Shown in pieces: positions 1 to 11,960 of a DNA stretch of 64,000 bases (its first letter is position 1; every line of letters begins with the position of its first letter). The notes under the pieces are model-generated. The model did no database searches. It saw only the letters and a list, made by a program, of their open reading frames with translations, and was not told the DNA's origin. A program made the position numbers and the translations under genes. Source of the stretch: Sinotaia quadrata (lineage: Eukaryota > Mollusca > Gastropoda > Architaenioglossa > Viviparidae); NCBI GenBank assembly GCA_028829895.1, contig CM054179.1, positions 73,237,663-73,301,662 of the forward strand, written 5' to 3'.

Positions 1-638
1 AAGTAAAGTTCACAATTACAAACTCCGCTAGCCCAAGAGAAAGTTCATCGGACTATAAAGACACTTAGGGTTTCAGACTGACCGAATCAAACAATTAGTG
101 GTGCACTTATTCGAATTGTCAGTCACAATTTAGCAGCAAATATTTACACCAACTTTGCTGCAAAAAATTTAGTGAAGCTGAACATATATAGATATTTCTA
201 TTTATAATACTTAGGTAAGAGATCAGTGATTTTGTGTGAAATGCACTGGACACATATTAGTTCTTAGAACCTTTCTTTTGTAGTTGTACTAAAATGCTCG
301 TGACTGAACATCAGCGCAGTCTAGCGGCAACTATTTGCATGACAGTGACTCCGATTCATGAGGTAACTCTAAGGCTGACTAATGATGCTTTTCTGATTTG
401 TATATTGGATAATAAAGATATCAATCTTCACTGTTCAACTAGTAGAAATAAAATATGAATAATAAAATTTTAGAGCCTCCTACATACTGATCTGCTATCA
501 TGTGACGTTGCAGGTATGAAGGTTTATGCTCTGTTTTAAATAGTAACATCATTTCCGTTTCTTAACAGAGTACTGAAAATTAACGTGTCATTTTACTGTG
601 TTAGGGGATAGAGCTGAAGTAGGTTAAATGTACCATCA

Positions 639-758
639 TGGGTCATCTCAAAGAATAATTTTAGCTTAAATATTTGCAATTGCTTACACTTTATACAGTG
701 GGTCATCTCAAGGGATAATTTTAGTTTAAATATTTGCAATTGCTTACACTTTATACAA
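639..758. repeat. 60-bp tandem duplication, two copies
   Basis: Two adjacent units of about 60 bp, each beginning GGGTCATCTCAA, differ at only a few bases, so the duplication is recent. Confidence 0.85.
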
Positions 759-948
759 AGAGAAATTTAATAGTATGTGTTCATTTATTTGTTTGTTTGT
801 TTGTGGAGGTGTGTGTACTCAAACATTCAGAAAATTAATTCATTTGAGTATAAAATGCACATTCCTTTCGTTATGAAAATTCCACATTACATGCACTAAT
901 GTTTTCGCAAACCATGAGTCTTCATTAAAACTGCATGACGTCGTCGAT

Positions 949-1082
949 TTTTAAACATTGGTCTGTGCAAGCGTAAAGTTTATACTACCATGACGACAAC
1001 GATAGTCTTTGAATCTTTTAAACATTGGTCTGTGCAAGCGTAAAGTTTATACTACCATGACGACAACGATAGTCTTTGAATC
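949..1082. repeat. 67-bp perfect tandem duplication
   Basis: Positions 949-1015 and 1016-1082 are identical by eye; each begins TTTTAAACATTGGTCTG. The identity implies a very recent duplication, or possibly an assembly artefact. Confidence 0.9.
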
Positions 1083-1386
1083 TCCGACTATCAACAGGAC
1101 CACTAAAGTGGCCATTTTTCTATTGAATTGAGTTACATAATGCCAATTATGAGTCATTTAAAAAACACAGTGTAGGTACTTTTCCTTTAAAGCCTGCACA
1201 TAAATTAAAATTTACTGGTTTTAAAACAAAAAAATAATGAGTAAACAAATACAATGTACCTTTTTAAAAATTATGCACAAAATTCTGTCAGTTACACTAG
1301 TGTTTGTATTTGTATGTTTGAGTTGCGTATATGAATGTTTGTATACGTGTATATATTGATATATGTGAAACAATAACTGTACTCAC

Positions 1387-1521
1387 CGATTTTTTGTTTT
1401 TCTTTACAATATCTATTGCTTGGTTGATGAGGGGGGCAAAGTTTGTAGGTCCACCTAGCCGAACCTTGGGTGTCTGATCGTTGTAAACTTTCAGCACATC
1501 CTGGAAACCTACACACGGACC
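1387..1521 (-). CDS. Copy A exon 5 (vWA, GPTNFAP)
   Basis: 45 codons, phase 0 at both ends, acceptor CCAAG and donor TCG|GTGAGT. Encodes [10 protein letters not shown] and [17 protein letters not shown]; the Thr of GPTNF is the second MIDAS ligand. Confidence 0.87.
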
Positions 1522-3381
1522 CTTGGTGGGGAAAAATAAGATTGTAATCAGTTAAACATAATAAAAACATACTTTAATATGTAGCATATTTCTTGCCTGA
1601 TTAGTGAAGCTTTTTTTTCTTCAACACACTCAAATAAGCTAATGCTGAAGTAGGCGACGAATATGTTCTTGAAGTATAATAATGCACTCTAGGAAATGCA
1701 GATATATCTCCAGTACTGAAACATTTTTAAAATGTTTATTACCTTATATTAAGATTTTATTATGATGATGATGATGACAGTGGTGACGGGGATGATGATA
1801 ATGGTAAAAAGGAGGGTGGTATTGAAATGATAAAGGTGGTGGTGGTGGTGGTGACGATGATAATGGTGACTAGTGTATGCAAACCAGAAAACTAAGGACA
1901 CTATAACCAATACTACTTCTGATAATAAAAAAAATTGAAGTAGCCCTAAAGAAAATTAAGTAAGCATATAATCATGAATCTCCCACTGCAGATAAAATAC
2001 TCATTTCATAAAATAAATAATGTGATGCAAATAAAACGTACTTCTAATAATCCACAAATTCAAACACCCCTCCAAGAAATGACTAGAATAGAACAACTGA
2101 CAAATTGGTCTCTCTTGCTAAAATAGTATCATTCAGTCTAAAAATGTTGCTAACAAATAAAATCACAATAAAAAAAAACAAATCTAGACAAACTATAGAC
2201 ACTTACAAATCTAAACGTCTTAATAAACTGGGAATAGAACTTTATATTACTGAATTAATTGAGTGAATTAAGGTCGGGGAGAGGGAGGGGCGAGAAATAC
2301 AGAAAGTATCTACATCTATTTCTCAAAAAGCATTACTATAAATAGAAACTGATAAAATAAAAAGCAATTTTTCTTTCGCAAGAAGTCTCCCGAGAGAAAG
2401 AAATATATTTTTTAAGCCGATATATACATCCTTAGTTACCATGGGGTTGAGAGAAAACACAGAGTGGTCCCTGGTATATGTGTCGCCAAATCCATATGCC
2501 GGAATAAGGCCATCGTCATCGAACGACTCCAGTGTTTCTCCCAGGATACAGATCACCTGTGAATCAAATTAAATTGCTTGAAAGTAGTATCAGTTTGCTG
2601 GAACTGCAAGTGTCTTGTTCAGAAGATAGGTCAAATCCATGTTTGTTGTTCAGATAAGTCAAATCCAAGTTTGATATTCAGATAAGTTAAATACAAGCTT
2701 GCTGTTCAGATAAGTCAAATCAAAGTTTGTTTTTCAGATACGTCAAATACAAGCTTGCTGTTCAGATAAATCAATACAAATTTGCTGTTCACACAAGTCA
2801 AATATAAGCTTGCTGTTCAGATAAGTCAAATACATGCTTGCTGTTCAGATAAGTCAAATACAAGTTTGTTGTTCAGATAAGTCAAATGAAAGTTTGTTGT
2901 TCAGATACGTCAAATACAAGCTTGCTGATCAGAAAATAAGTCGAACAATGTTGCAAAACAGTGTACTTGTAACAAGAATATTTTATTTAAATACCTATGC
3001 ACGTTTTAATTTGCAAGTCATAAGCGACTATGCAAATTGCAGGTAAATAGCCTACATCACTAAGTCACCCCGACTCATGACGCACTAATTTAGACAGGCA
3101 CATAATGAATTCTCCAGCAACTCCTCCAGTCAAATTTAATGACAATGTTATGTGGATGTGTTTTTAACAAAAGTCTCATGAGAAAAGCTGTAAAAAAAAA
3201 TATGAGCAAAATCTACAATATTAATGTATAAAAGTACTAAAAAAGCGATAAAGAAAAAAAGAATAGATAAATAAAAATAGAATACTAACTGTCACATAAG
3301 AGACTAGTAAGATAATTTTAATTAAATGCACTTGGAGTAAACAGCTAGAGTAACAGTAACAGACAAATGTAATTAAAAGAA

Positions 3382-3471
<90 letters not shown>

Positions 3472-5864
3472 TGCGTGTGAGTGTCTAGTGTCTGTTTATG
3501 TGTACGTGCGTGCGTGCATGATGAAAGGACGTGTGAAGCAGGATCTATGCCAAACTGTCGTACTTTTTGATAAGGATTGAGGTCTTCTGGGCCAATATAG
3601 TGAAGACATTTGCCCCCGAATGTCTTCTTACCCTGCATATAGTTGCTGCCTGTGTAGTCAATACCTAAACACGAACAAAAGAAAGCCATGTATTATTCAT
3701 ATGCCATATTCCACTACTTAATTAAATAGCCTTCTAGAAAAGGTAATAATTATTCATTTATTTTACTTTTGAAATAGCTTTGAAATCTAATTAATTATTT
3801 CGTATAAGTGTATTTCTGATATTAGGAATTAGTGTTGTGAACCCCTGACATCGAGACAACATTTCGTGTCTGCAGACTTAATAGGTTTTTGTTGATAACT
3901 GACGTTTGTATGAACAATAACATATAAAAATGAAGTAGACATGTTTATTTGAAGAGTATTCCTGCATGATAATGTTATAAACGCAGTATCATGAGCGTTA
4001 ACAATTGAGTTGCGAAACATAACGAGACGGTCTTGGTATTTAGGCGGAATCGTCAGGAAAAAAATACGTTTCTGTAATTACTAACCGACACTCTACTGAG
4101 TAAACGTATGTTCCAAAGATAATGCACTTTTAGCAAGGTCTCAGTACTTACCAAATATGAGGCTGCACGACTCCAAACCCGCGCGCCGAATAGCATCACT
4201 GACGTCATTTAAGCGACTGAACTTGTCCACGATAGCATCTACATCATTTTCCCTGAAGAGCTGTATGGATTCACAAAATTAGTTTATCGTTATCATCGTC
4301 ATACAGGTTACCGTCTGTAAATTTCATGTGATTTATCTAAATGTTACTGCGAACCACAGACATCACATGAAGATTTGCAAACACATGCTGGTATTTATTA
4401 AGATCATTAGCAAGATATTTTCAGCTAGTTCCATTTATTTTTTAATAAATTAATTAGATGATATTTAATGTTAATAAGTTCGTAAGCTTTTTTCATTATG
4501 TAATCAGCTTTTAAACTATTTTTACTTTAGAAGTTATTTTTTCCTCATTTATTCATATTAGTTTTCATCTGGGAAAATGAAAAAAATGACAGAGACGGGG
4601 GAGGGAGGAGAAATAAATGAATGAAAAGAAGGGAATGGAAGAAGTGATAGATTAATAATAAGGGAAAAGAGAGAATGTGATAATTGAAGAAGAGTAAGAG
4701 AGAAAACATGATCAAGAAAAAAGAGATAAAAGAAGAGAGAGATTTTTTGGAAAAATGTGGTTTGATCTTTTTCGTTAAGGCATTGCAAACATAAGAGCTA
4801 AAATCACACAGCATAATACAACTCACCAAAATCCAAAATACAATGTTTACTACAGCATAAAATCGAATACTCAGATCCTGAAACCTAATATCCAGAATGA
4901 GAAACGCAATTTGAGTGAAACACGAATTGTTTGCTATGAACAGAGGTTAAGGAGGTCAAAGCGATATCTCAATCAAGGCCTGAGCAAGAGTACTTTTTCT
5001 TTTAATGAAAAATGTTCGTACTTTTAGGGCTACTGGCGAGCTCCCTTATAACATAGCAGAGGCGTAGCTTGGGGGGGGGGGCAGGGGGTGTATAATTATG
5101 TCCCCGGGCGCCAAGGTACAGGGGCGCCCAAATGAGGCTTACCACGTTACATTATAATAAGTGAACAAGGGTAATAAACGGGGAGCGCGAAAGCCGGAAG
5201 CGCCCCCTACACTCAATCAAAAATCAATCAATAAACAGGGAGGGGGGGCGCCAATTTTATAGTTCGTCCCCGGGCGCAAAATATCCTAGCTACTACGCCT
5301 CTGTGGCATAGCGTACAGTTAGCCTGTCTTGATTGTAGGGCACTGAGGTATACAACAGAAAAAGTTCTAACCCCAAAGCAATTTTATTATATATATATAT
5401 AAAAATTGGTTTTTTAAAAATTTATATTATATTTAAATATAAATTAATGGGTTTTTTTAAAATTTACTAAATAGTCATTTTCTATTAATGACTTTGCTAT
5501 TTAGATGGACAGTTAGTTAATAAAATAGTTTTTATAGTTTAGTTATACATATTTAAGGCACTGAGTTTATTAGTGAATTAGCTTTCATCTTTAACAGAGG
5601 AATCAAAGTTCAATGCCAATATACAAGCGCACGCATGCATTTCTTAAAAGTGACGTCGCTAGTAATTAAACTAACCTGGCAGATACTTTTCCCTTGGAAA
5701 TCAGCTCCAGTTGTGGAGGCGACGGACGAAGAGGAAAACTCTTCTTTAACTTCGCGTTGTACAACTGGCGGTGTGCCAACAGCTTTACTCCTCCGCCGGC
5801 GATAGCACACCAGTAGCAACACCAGAAGGAGCAAAACAAAGATGAAGATACTCTCCGGTTCCAT
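1387..5864 (-). CDS. Copine/RGLG-type vWA membrane protein, copy A (3' part outside window)
   Basis: Five coding exons read on the minus strand: 5676-5864, 4152-4260, 3564-3664, 2440-2556 and 1387-1521, giving 217 residues, open to the left. Residues 1-5 are MEPES; about 6-20 form one hydrophobic segment, followed by YRRRR, so the positive-inside rule predicts a signal anchor with the vWA domain in the cytosol. A Ser-rich linker follows. The vWA domain has MIDAS residues in GIDYTGSN (D-x-T-x-S) and GPTNFAP (the Thr), plus the family motifs [14 protein letters not shown] and GFQDVL. The third MIDAS motif (VADGQV in copy B) is on the missing last exon. Known relatives are the copine A domain and plant RGLG proteins. 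All splice junctions are GT/AG, with phases 0,1,0,0,0. The first exon is longer than in copy B (63 against 39 codons). A role as a calcium- or Mg-dependent adaptor at a membrane is inference. Confidence 0.85.
1755..1872. repeat. GAT/GGT trinucleotide-like low complexity
   Basis: Imperfect runs of GATGAT and GGTGGT within intron 4 of copy A. Simple sequence without an open gene. Confidence 0.7.
2440..2556 (-). CDS. Copy A exon 4 (v[10 protein letters not shown])
   Basis: 39 codons, phase 0 to phase 0, acceptor TTCACAG and donor ATG|GTAACT. Encodes [10 protein letters not shown] and [14 protein letters not shown], the copine/RGLG signature. Same length as in copy B. Confidence 0.88.
2610..2935. 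repeat. 28-bp minisatellite, about 11 copies
   Basis: Unit close to GTTCAGATAAGTCAAATAC plus AAGCTTGCT, repeated with scattered changes. It lies in the intron between exons 3 and 4 of copy A; the equivalent intron of copy B also holds minisatellites of different sequence. Confidence 0.9.
3385..3480. repeat. (GT)n grading into (GTGC)n microsatellite
   Basis: A long GT run followed by several GTGC units, beside exon 3 of copy A. The long open frames across it are simple-repeat translations. Confidence 0.95.
3564..3664 (-). CDS. Copy A exon 3 (vWA MIDAS DYTGS)
   Basis: 101 bp, phase 1 at the acceptor (GTTTAG) and phase 0 at the donor (AAA|GTACGA). Encodes [18 protein letters not shown] and LNPYQK. 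The D-x-T-x-S motif is the first metal-site ligand set. Confidence 0.87.
4152..4260 (-). CDS. Copy A exon 2 (start of vWA domain)
   Basis: 109 bp, phase 0 in and phase 1 out, acceptor ATACAG and donor G|GTAAGT. Encodes [20 protein letters not shown] and [14 protein letters not shown] proteins have a similar stretch before GIDF. Confidence 0.87.
4760..5366. repeat. Dispersed repeat, copy 1 (with MITE insertion)
   Basis: Apart from the element at 5057-5303, this aligns in the same orientation with 63377-63685. Shared blocks include GGCATTGCAAA, ACACAGCATAAT, ACTCACCAAA, CCAGAATGAGAAACG and TATACAACAG. It lies in intron 1 of copy A. The family is unknown; no coding capacity is seen in either copy. 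Confidence 0.8.
5057..5303. mobile_element. Short non-autonomous DNA transposon (hAT-like MITE)
   Basis: The ends are CAGAGGCGTAGCT on the left and AGCTACTACGCCTCTG on the right, inverted repeats of each other apart from a few bases. Flanks TAACATAG (5049-5056) and TGGCATAG (5304-5311) look like an 8-bp target duplication with two mismatches. At 247 bp it has no coding capacity. The related repeat at 63.6 kb lacks it and so shows the empty site. The 8-bp duplication suggests hAT. Confidence 0.75.
5676..5864 (-). CDS. Copy A exon 1 (signal anchor)
   Basis: Starts with MEPESIFIF as in copy B, which supports this ATG. Hydrophobic residues about 6-20, then CYRRRRS, then a Ser-rich linker. 63 codons, phase 0 donor CAG|GTTAGT. 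Confidence 0.85.
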
Positions 5865-6598
5865 GCTGAGCAGTGTTTACGGTTCTGAGCAAATCTAAAA
5901 TTGTATCCATATTTTTTTTTTAGTTTATTGAAAACCACCAGAGCCCCAAACTACCGCGAGCGATAGAGCTTAATGACCAATTTAAAAATAATTGGACAAA
6001 TTCAAGAACGTAATTGTTACTTCCAAGAAAATCGATTTCAGTGCCCTGCATAATTCACTGGGGAGCGAAAATTTAAATATGCCAAATTCACAATGACAAT
6101 CGATTGGGCAAATATCGATGGACATCATAATGGTTTGTACAATTAATTTGTTAGATTTCTATGATATCAAATTATCACTTGTTAAATCTATTGGACAAAT
6201 CTGATGACGTCTTATGATTCCAGAGAAGGCCCAACCCTACGAATTATTCAATTCATCGGCAAATTCAGATATAAAGCTCACCTCATAGGTACACTGGCTC
6301 CTAGGCACTACCTCCCAGTTCACTTTAGCGTATGTGTGTGTATTTGTAATGTACTTAATAGAAACATACCAGCATGAGAATGAGACGGACCATAAGGAAT
6401 ATGAGAAACTGCGCAAGTAGGTGTCCGATTACATTTCTTTTGACAAGTAATGTTTCGAATTCAAAGCATTTCTAAAACATTTGTCACGAGTAACAGCTGT
6501 CCATAACATTTACATCAGTACTGATTTCCAGCTTGCAAGTTCACTCACTCGGAGTTCATGGTCACGAACAAATCTGCCTTATATGTACAATAAACAGT

Positions 6599-6601
<3 letters not shown>

Positions 6602-6661
<60 letters not shown>
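6602..6661. repeat. (AC)n microsatellite
   Basis: Uninterrupted AC dinucleotide run of about 30 units. Confidence 0.97.
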
Positions 6662-6663
<2 letters not shown>

Positions 6664-7339
6664 TTTAGTAATCTTTTATTACTAGATTATCGTCCCTTGA
6701 TTGACTTAGTGCATACCATGTTCTTCCTCTCGAAATAAATGGATTAGTCACAAGTTACGGACATAAAAATACTAATATGGTGTTTAGTAGAACCTCTTCC
6801 CCTATTTCTGGAGTCAGATGAGTGCTTTTAACATCTCATTTGATTCATTCTATCTGAAATAGAATTCACTAGATCACACAAGCGCACGAATACACCCAGT
6901 TTTCAGATGAAGTGGTGGGTTTGAATCACATTTCATTCATTCTATGTGATAGAGTTGTGACACCAACGCCACCTAATTAATGGTTATTATTATTATTAAT
7001 TAATTAATCATCCATAACTAATTACAAGTGATGAGAATCTTAATTTATGTTATTAATAATTCTCCAGCAGACACCACTCGTCTCTCTCACTTGGCGGAGT
7101 GTTACTGTTATTAAATCCTCACCTTTTCAAACTAAAGAGGTGAGATTAATTCAGTCTGCCCCATGTACTGTTTACTATCCTCAATTCTTGAGCTGAAGGA
7201 ATGATTCAGAACTAAATCTGACTGAGCCTGATCTGTATAGTTGTATTTTGTTTCATCAGAATCCCCCTTCTACTTCCTGAGCAAGAGCGGTGGATTGGAA
7301 CCACACCTCATTCAGTTTGATTTGATTTAGTGCTCGTGC

Positions 7340-7870
7340 GATTCATCCCTAGGTAATCATGTGATGATTCGCTTAACCAATAGTGATACAAATATGACAC
7401 GCTCTATATTTATTTACTCATCGATGATACTAAAGCACTCTTTTTAATATTTAATTTATTAATTCATCAGTGCTACTAAAACTGTACTATATATATTTAT
7501 TTATTCATCAGCCATCTAAATCAGTGCTCTCAGTATTTAATTGATTAATTCATCAGTGAAACACAAAAGCAGTACAAATCACATTTAATTTATTTTTTCA
7601 TGAGTGATACTAAAGCAGTACACTCTATATTTAATTTATTTATTCATCATTTATACTAAAGTATTACACTCTATATTTAATTTATTTACTTATCGGTGAT
7701 AATAAGGTGGAACTCTCTATTATTTAATTTATTGCTTCATGGCATATACTGAAACAGTACGCTCTATATTTTATTTATATATTCATCAGTGAGTTATACT
7801 AAAGTGTTACAATTTATTTAATTTATTTTCTCACTGGTGATAAAAAGGTTGAACTCAAATTTATTGTACT
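7340..7870. repeat. About 55-62-bp degenerate AT-rich minisatellite
   Basis: Roughly nine units built from TTCATCAGTGATACTAAAG, CAGTACACTCTATA and TTTAATTTATTTA. Copies differ by many substitutions and small indels, so the array is old. Confidence 0.8.
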
Positions 7871-7966
7871 TATTAATGATAGGTTACAAGCGCGGGCATT
7901 TATGACGATTATGAGTGCGACAAAGAGCGCGCATGTATGGCGCATATTTCGGTATTATATATATGT

Positions 7967-7968
<2 letters not shown>

Positions 7969-8011
<43 letters not shown>
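7969..8011. repeat. (TG)n microsatellite
   Basis: Uninterrupted TG run next to a GCGCGC stretch. Confidence 0.95.
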
Positions 8012-8013
<2 letters not shown>

Positions 8014-8917
8014 CGTGCGCGCGCATATATGTTTACGTGTGCTATTTTTCATGTACAACGAAGTTTACATTCATTGATCCACGAAGGCTATTCACCGACA
8101 TCCATAAAACAGCACATCAAACAAATGGGAGTTGTCGCTACTTCAAGTGACTAAAAGGCATTTGAACCTTAACTTGACGACTTGTCTCAAAGACATAATC
8201 CACTAGTGTAGATGGCTACCTCCAGGTGACAATTATATTAATAATTCTACTCTTAACTTTACGAATCGTCATCAGTACTCAAATTTAACCCTCATAAAAA
8301 CAAACTGTTTTTAAGATTAGTCAATATAATGCCTTCCCATATATAGGTAGAAAAAATTAATAAAAGGCAAGCAAAATGTGCAAACTGAAACGAAAAACCA
8401 GTCAGAGCTTGTTATGCGTAATTTTAAAATAAATTTGTCTGGAAATGTCGAGACGTAAGAAATGCTCCTAAAGCCATTCCAGTAACTGCAATGTTAAAAG
8501 TGTTTAAACATAAAACCTGAAACCCCGAGGGAAGGTCTCCACCTGGTGTCCTCTCTTGATATTTTTCATTTTGTGCTGACAATGCGTTCAGCCGTGTCAA
8601 CCACTTGCCAGTCGCGCTTTGATCAGAAATGCAGAGCCATTGCATATTGTATGTATGTCAAGTACATGAATACGCGCAAGCTCCCCTCCCTCCTCTCCCT
8701 CTCTCTCTCTCTCTCTTACATGACGTCTACATTCTTCAAGTAACCTACTTTGCAGGAAGACATTAATTAGTTGGTTGTAACGTACAGCTGGCAGTATGAA
8801 ATGATTCCGGAAAGTTGAACAAGCATGATGGCAAATACCTGTTATGTACTAAGCAAACTCCTCAACACAGGGAAAAGAGGGTGGAGGTAGTTGGCTGAAT
8901 CCTCTGCATTACCTCGC

Positions 8918-9214
8918 CATATGACATGACAATGTTTGGTAGCTATATACGCAATGGGGAGCGAATATGTCCTATCATATGACATGACAATGTTTAGTAG
9001 CTATATACGCAATGGGGAGCAAATATGTCCTGTCTTATGACATGACAACGTTTAGTAGCTATATACGCAGTGGGGAGCGAATAATATTATGTCCTGTCAT
9101 ATGACATGACAACGTTTAGTAGCTATATACGCAGTGGGGGAGCGAATATGTCCTGTCATATGACATGACAACGTTTAGTAACTATATAAGCAGTGGGGAG
9201 CGAATATATCCTGT
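8918..9214. repeat. About 57-65-bp minisatellite, five copies
   Basis: Units begin CATATGACATGACAA and continue GTAGCTATATACGCA and TGGGGAGCGAATATGTCC. Copies are highly similar. CATATGACATG is partly self-complementary. No reading frame is kept. Confidence 0.9.
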
Positions 9215-11399
9215 TTTCAACCAAACCCCGCCCACACAAGCTTCCCACCATTCTCTTCGACCGGTTAAAACTATACCCACACTTTTACTTTAAAAACTGT
9301 AATAGATGGTGACCTCTCTCTCTCCCTTCCTCCCTCTTCATTTTATTATTTCGCAGGAACGCAAGTACAATGAATGGGATAATATTTTTCTAGACAGGCG
9401 ACAGGTGTTCAAAAATAGTGGTTTATTGTTCCGCTTATCGTAGTAATAGTAGCAGCAGCAGCAGCAGTAACAGTAGTAGAAAAATAGCTGTAGCAGCATC
9501 TGTGTATTACTACTACTGCTATGCTACATTCTACTTAATGTGTGGGGTTTTGTTTCTTTTATAGGGGGAGGTGAGGTGGTGAGGCTTTAAGTAGTTATCT
9601 CAGCATGATTTCTTTTTCCTCAATTATTTTTAATTTATATTTAATTTGCAATAATATTTTTTAAACTGTAGGCCTTAATTATCTTTTATTATTAATAATG
9701 CAATCATAAGTTTCACACATAATCACAGTGTTTGAAAATCTTCAATAAAAAAATGCAATAATAAAAACATTTTCACATGCAAATGCATAAACTGTACAAA
9801 TGTACTATGTTTTACAATCGAAAATGTGCTTGTTCCATAAAACATTTAATTCTTTCCAATACGGCTCAAATGAAACCATACAGCGAGACAGCAAACCACG
9901 AGTTAAGAACGAAGCCAAATAACTTGCGTCATCATACATCTATGCGAGACCCTTTCCCCATTCCTTGACACCACCACTTCATACACACACACTTCCTAAG
10001 TACAAGGTATCCGCTGACACAAGCACCTGGCACGCGCCAATGCGACCTTCCTGTCATCCACTGCCAGAAAAGTAAACAACAACCTGTGTACAGTCAGCGA
10101 AGGTGGCCGGGAGAAACATATGTAGATTTATAAAACTGGTATTTCTATACTATATGGCGGCATGTGCCTCACTACTGTTAACATTTGATTTTACAGTACC
10201 CGGTTTCAAATTGATGTAATTATATAACTATTAATATATAATTTTTAAAAAATATTTCCTTGTGACAAACTATATAGCATGTATTTATAGCAACAACCAG
10301 TATTCGGTCAAGGATGTTCATTCCTAGTTCCCGTATGTATAGCTAGGCGAGGATGTGTCCAACCTGCCTTTATTTTTTAATTTATTTTTTAAATTACAAA
10401 ATACGGTGTGTGGATGACAGCAAAGCGCTGCTTGCCAGGTACAGCACTGGCTCTGCCACTTTCAGCTCTGTTTCAATAAACTTATGAGCAAAGTATTATG
10501 CATTTAAAGGATGTGTATGCTTCTGTAAATTTCATGGCCTAAGAATATACATGTACGTTTCTTTAAATCTTAACTTGAAACGAATATAAGTCAAGAAAAT
10601 GCTTCAAGTAAATGCCTACCTTGTCAACCAGTTGTGTCGTCTGCTCATGCACCGGGACAACGCCAACCTACCTAGTATATGAGCGCGTTCAAAATTAATC
10701 AGGCCGCAAGAAATGAGTGCGGTATCATTGCGAGATCTGCAATATCCTTACCGTAAGAGAGATTCGCGAGACCTCGTTACGTGCCATGAACTGAACGAAT
10801 CCTATCGGCGCATGCGCCGGCCTGAAGGACGACGTGGAAACTCATGGATAGATGCTGCGATATCATTTTACGGCACCCGGAGTCGATCGTTCAGTACATA
10901 TGTGCTGTGTTCATAGTATAAATGCGCAGTACACGAGACACTTGATTCTTCTCCAACGGAAATTTAAGTATGGTATATTTATGTTGACATGCAGTTCTAG
11001 GGCTTACGTTACTGTTCACAATCGCTTGTAATCGAGACAGACGACAGTAAAAAGGGAAAATACCAGGGAAATTTTTAAAAAAATCTGTGTACATTAAAGT
11101 TTAGTTAATAATTTTATTATCAGTTAATTACATCTGATTAGCCAATCAACTGTTATTTAAAAAAATCTAATTAAAGCAGTATATGAAGTTTTACAAAATG
11201 CGTCAAAATATAATTTAATGTAGGTGGTTATTTAGCCCAGCTATTTTCTTTACAGTTGGTGTTTTCGTGAATATAAGAATACATTCAATTGTAATCAGTT
11301 GTTTAAAAACTATCTCTGCCCACTTATTGTCTGATTCTGTCTCTACCTGGCTGCCTGTTTTTCTCTACTCGCTTGTAACTGACTGTATTTTTTTCTCTC

Positions 11400-11960
11400 A
11401 CCCCTTCTCTCTCTCATATTCTTTCTCAGACTTTCTCTCCGTTTGTGTGTGTCAGAGTCTATTTGACTGAATTTCTTCCCCTTCATTTGTCTCTGGTTAC
11501 CCCTTTTTTTTTTCTCTTTCTACCTATTAGAAACTGTGTCTGTCTCAGTTTCTTTGTCACAATTTCTACATTTTCTTCAAATGTCTGTATGTGTGTTTGA
11601 ATCTCTCTTTTTTCTGCATGTTAGAATCTCTGTTTGCCTCACTTTTTTTGTCACAATTTCTTTCTTTCCATCTATCTGTCTTTTTCAGGTCCTATTTTTT
11701 CTGTCTGAACTTTAGAGCCCCAGTCTCAGTATTTTGGTCACAGTTTCTTTCTCTTTATTTGTCTGTCTGAATTTCTCCTTTTTCTCCATCTGCAAAGTAG
11801 AACCTCTGTTTGTCTTTCTTTCTCTTTTTGTCCATCTGTCTACTTGAATTTCTCCCTTTTTTTTCTTTGTCTGCACCTTAGAACCTCTTTCTGTCTCAGT
11901 TTCTTTGTCACAATTTCTCTTTATCTGTCTGTCTGAATCTCCCTCTTTTTTCTTTCTATT
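11400..11960. repeat. Pyrimidine-rich tandem repeat, about 105-bp unit
   Basis: Roughly five degenerate units share TTAGAACCTCTGT, CTCAGTTTCTTTGTCACAA and TGTCTGTCTGAAT. The strong C/T strand bias runs across the whole array. Confidence 0.7.

Larger units (their letters stand above)
1..1386. other. Part of intron 5 of copine-like copy A; AT-rich
   Basis: This stretch lies downstream (minus sense) of exon 5 of copy A. The expected last coding exon, which in copy B carries the VADGQV and LMEIPDQF motifs, is not found here on the minus strand, so it should lie left of the window and this is intron. It holds two short tandem duplications (listed separately) and no supported gene. Confidence 0.6.

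Noticed and set aside
3345..3689. Long minus-strand frame with a Thr-His run
   Set aside because: Translation of the GT microsatellite; only the exon 3 part (3564-3664) is real.
6230..6340. LAPRHYLPVHF on the plus strand, vaguely like the LINE phrase LHWLPV
   Set aside because: Single weak phrase, no flanking RT motifs.
10680..10920. GC-richer patch with GCGCATGCGC palindrome and a 67-codon frame
   Set aside because: No recognised domain or splice partner; could be a regulatory patch but nothing supports a call.
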